Assembly: GCA_902729315.2 (NCBI GenBank)
Contig: LR746280.1
Coordinates: 1,980,501-2,044,500 of the forward strand
Reading direction: 5' to 3'
Length of the DNA: 64,000 nucleotides
DNA from: Spirodela intermedia
Lineage: Eukaryota > Streptophyta > Magnoliopsida > Alismatales > Araceae
A program made the position numbers and the translations under genes. The notes under the pieces were generated by a model. The model did not search any database. It saw only the letters and a list, made by a program, of their open reading frames with translations, and was not told the DNA's origin. Each line of letters begins with the position of its first letter. Position 1 is the stretch's first letter. Positions 62,089-64,000 of this stretch are shown piece by piece.

Positions 62089-64000
62089 CTGTTGAGAGAC
62101 ATTGTATTAATTTTCGTTATTAAATTTTAAATACGAAAAGCACATGATCCTTAAAAAATAATCACAGTGCATAATATTACGACGGATAGAACACCCAAGA
62201 AAACAGTGAGCAGATGATATCAGATTTTTAATACTGAATTTCCAACCAAGGCCCCCTTTCCTATGCTCCTTTCCTGCCGCACACAAACTGGTCATGTATC
62301 GACACACAGTAACATGAAAAAAATGTGCTTATGGATACGCCATAAGTGGAATGCAAAAACATGTTATAACGAAAATCTGGACATTCAAATCTTTTAACTG
62401 AGTAGCACAGGAGTTTCCTTTTTTCAATCTTACTAATCGCATTTAAAAATAAGAGCACGCACATCACGAAAAAAAAAAATTCAAATCTTAAATCATAGAA
62501 TGTCCTATTCAGGTGCCAAAAATCATAACTGACAATTCAAGGAATGTAGGTTTTCAAGAACATTGATAGTCAAATAAGAATCAGTGACTGATCATCCCCA
62601 TTACAAATCATCTTCAATGACAATGGACAATGAGTCTCAGGCACACGGGATATGCTTTTGAAAAAAGTCATCAAAAGTGAGCATGAGAATATGACGCATT
62701 TCGACGTTCTACACGAAATTTTAATGTTACCAACTCATTATAAAAAGAAAATTTTCCAAGGAGCTTAAGCCCTGGGTTAATACGATACCCTTCATTTAGT
62801 CCACACTCCCATTGGCTTGTCACTCCCCAAACTCGCACAGAAATGTACGAATGCTCCTGTATGCTGTGGGGTTTGACATCTTTATATGCTCTTTATCTCA
62901 TTATTAAATGTCTAGTCCTACAAGTGAAGTGGAATTCCAAAACCACCCAATTCGTCGTCACAATTTGACACAACTTATCTAATAGTGATTACAACCAAAT
63001 CCAGTAAAACTGATTTCTAATTTGACTTGGTCACCATCTGACCACTAATCAAACCCCACAACCAAATCCAGGATTACAGCTCCCCGTTTGATTTAGGCTT
63101 TTATCCACGTTCCTGTCCAAGCAACCCTTCCTCAAACCACACCATAAACCAGCCTTAGACTGCCTCAGAAACCACAAGTATGAACTTTAATCTGACAATC
63201 TTTAAGGTCATCTAGTCAAGGATATTCATCTCAATTGAGCATTATAGCCACCACCTTCCTGCTTGCACATGCCAAGCTAGTTAATCTTCGAGTTTGTAAT
63301 TTATGTATCCAACAAAAATATTACAGCCGTCACAATCCGTACCTCCAAGTAAATATGAACAAATTCTGCTATTTCATACACCAACCTGAATAAGTTAATT
63401 TTTCAAATCCAAGAAATCTTCAGGATAACACAATTTAGGAGGGTTTCATATCACCTACTTTTGATACCCAGAATTCACTTATCATAAAATTTATTTCAGG
63501 AAAAAAGAAAATTTCTGAGTAAGCATGCAACTTCTGGCGTTTAATAATACTAATCTTGACATTTTGACAGAAGATCACTCTCCAACACAAAAATAGACCC
63601 AAAGGATGGGTTTCAATGACCAGACAACAGGTTCAGAGGACAAGAGATAGCTTAAAAAGTAACTTCATATTACTTTTGTCCCCTTTTCTCATTCTGCTGA
63701 TCAGAGCTTCTAGTTCTACTTTAACTTTATTCTTGTATCCCTGTTTTCTCAAATAGCCACTGTTTATGTAGGCACCTGTTTCCTTGTTTCCACTTTTCCC
63801 CACCCCCTTCCTGCGTCCCCTCCCCTTGTTTCATTTAATTTCCTTTCAGAATTTCCAGGCTGGAATCAACTGTGCCTAATTTCAACCATCAGTCCATCCA
63901 AGAGTCCTCTAGTACATCGGGACAGTGCCCTTGTACATCGGGAAATGAGAGGAAAATACTGTCGTAAGCTTCTACATAAACAGTATTCGTTAATCACAGC
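62089..64000 (-). other. Probable long intron of the kinase gene
   Basis: It begins with a clear acceptor (minus strand 'ctctcaacag'). No kinase N-lobe exon could be recognised up to the window end; only short shadow frames occur. Confidence 0.55.

Overview
This is plant nuclear DNA: AT-rich intergenic sequence full of decayed LTR retrotransposons, with short GC-rich genes interrupted by ~100-bp GT..AG introns. The strong GC bias of the peroxidase exons against AT-rich surroundings suggests a commelinid monocot (a guess, not a demonstrated assignment).

Layout. 1-12 kb: a decayed minus-strand Ty3/gypsy element (gag, protease, RT and integrase recognisable, tRNA-Asp-type primer site at 10.64 kb) broken up by a ~1.75-kb dispersed repeat present twice. 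13.6-38.6 kb: a class III (secretory) plant peroxidase cluster. Three copies are intact with three exons each: 13.8-15.0 kb (minus, 319 aa), 24.0-25.1 kb (minus, 319 aa) and 37.25-38.4 kb (plus, 320 aa). At least three pseudogenes (19.1, 20.6 and 27.6 kb) and several scraps (17.05, 32.03, 34.67 kb, plus promoter-only pieces at 16.3 and 35.3 kb) lie among them. 39.4-58.1 kb: a decayed plus-strand Ty1/copia element into which a minus-strand, gag-only gypsy-type element with two ~1.6-kb LTRs (43.95-51.51 kb) has inserted. 58-60.6 kb: AT-rich, with one ordered minisatellite. 61.0-62.1 kb: the last three exons of a receptor-like cytoplasmic kinase gene on the minus strand; its 5' exons are not visible in the window.

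The main structural result is that the peroxidase cluster is a large, decayed inverted duplication. Gene A, its upstream region, the spacer and pseudogene D (about 13.6-19.4 kb) correspond in reverse order to truncated copy H, the spacer, and gene C (about 32.0-38.5 kb). Each arm was built as a divergently transcribed pair; in each arm the outer gene survived and the inner one was broken, by internal deletion in D and by truncation next to an LTR-like sequence in H. The outer genes A and C are the closest pair. Gene B and fragments J and E lie between the arms and look like a second subtype.

The intact peroxidases carry a signal peptide, the distal and proximal haem histidines and the eight conserved cysteines, and lack a C-terminal extension, so they should be secreted to the apoplast/cell wall. 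Several copies share an upstream module with TTGAC (W-box core) repeats and a GTGGGCCC-like box. No CRISPR, operon or other prokaryotic feature is expected or seen.
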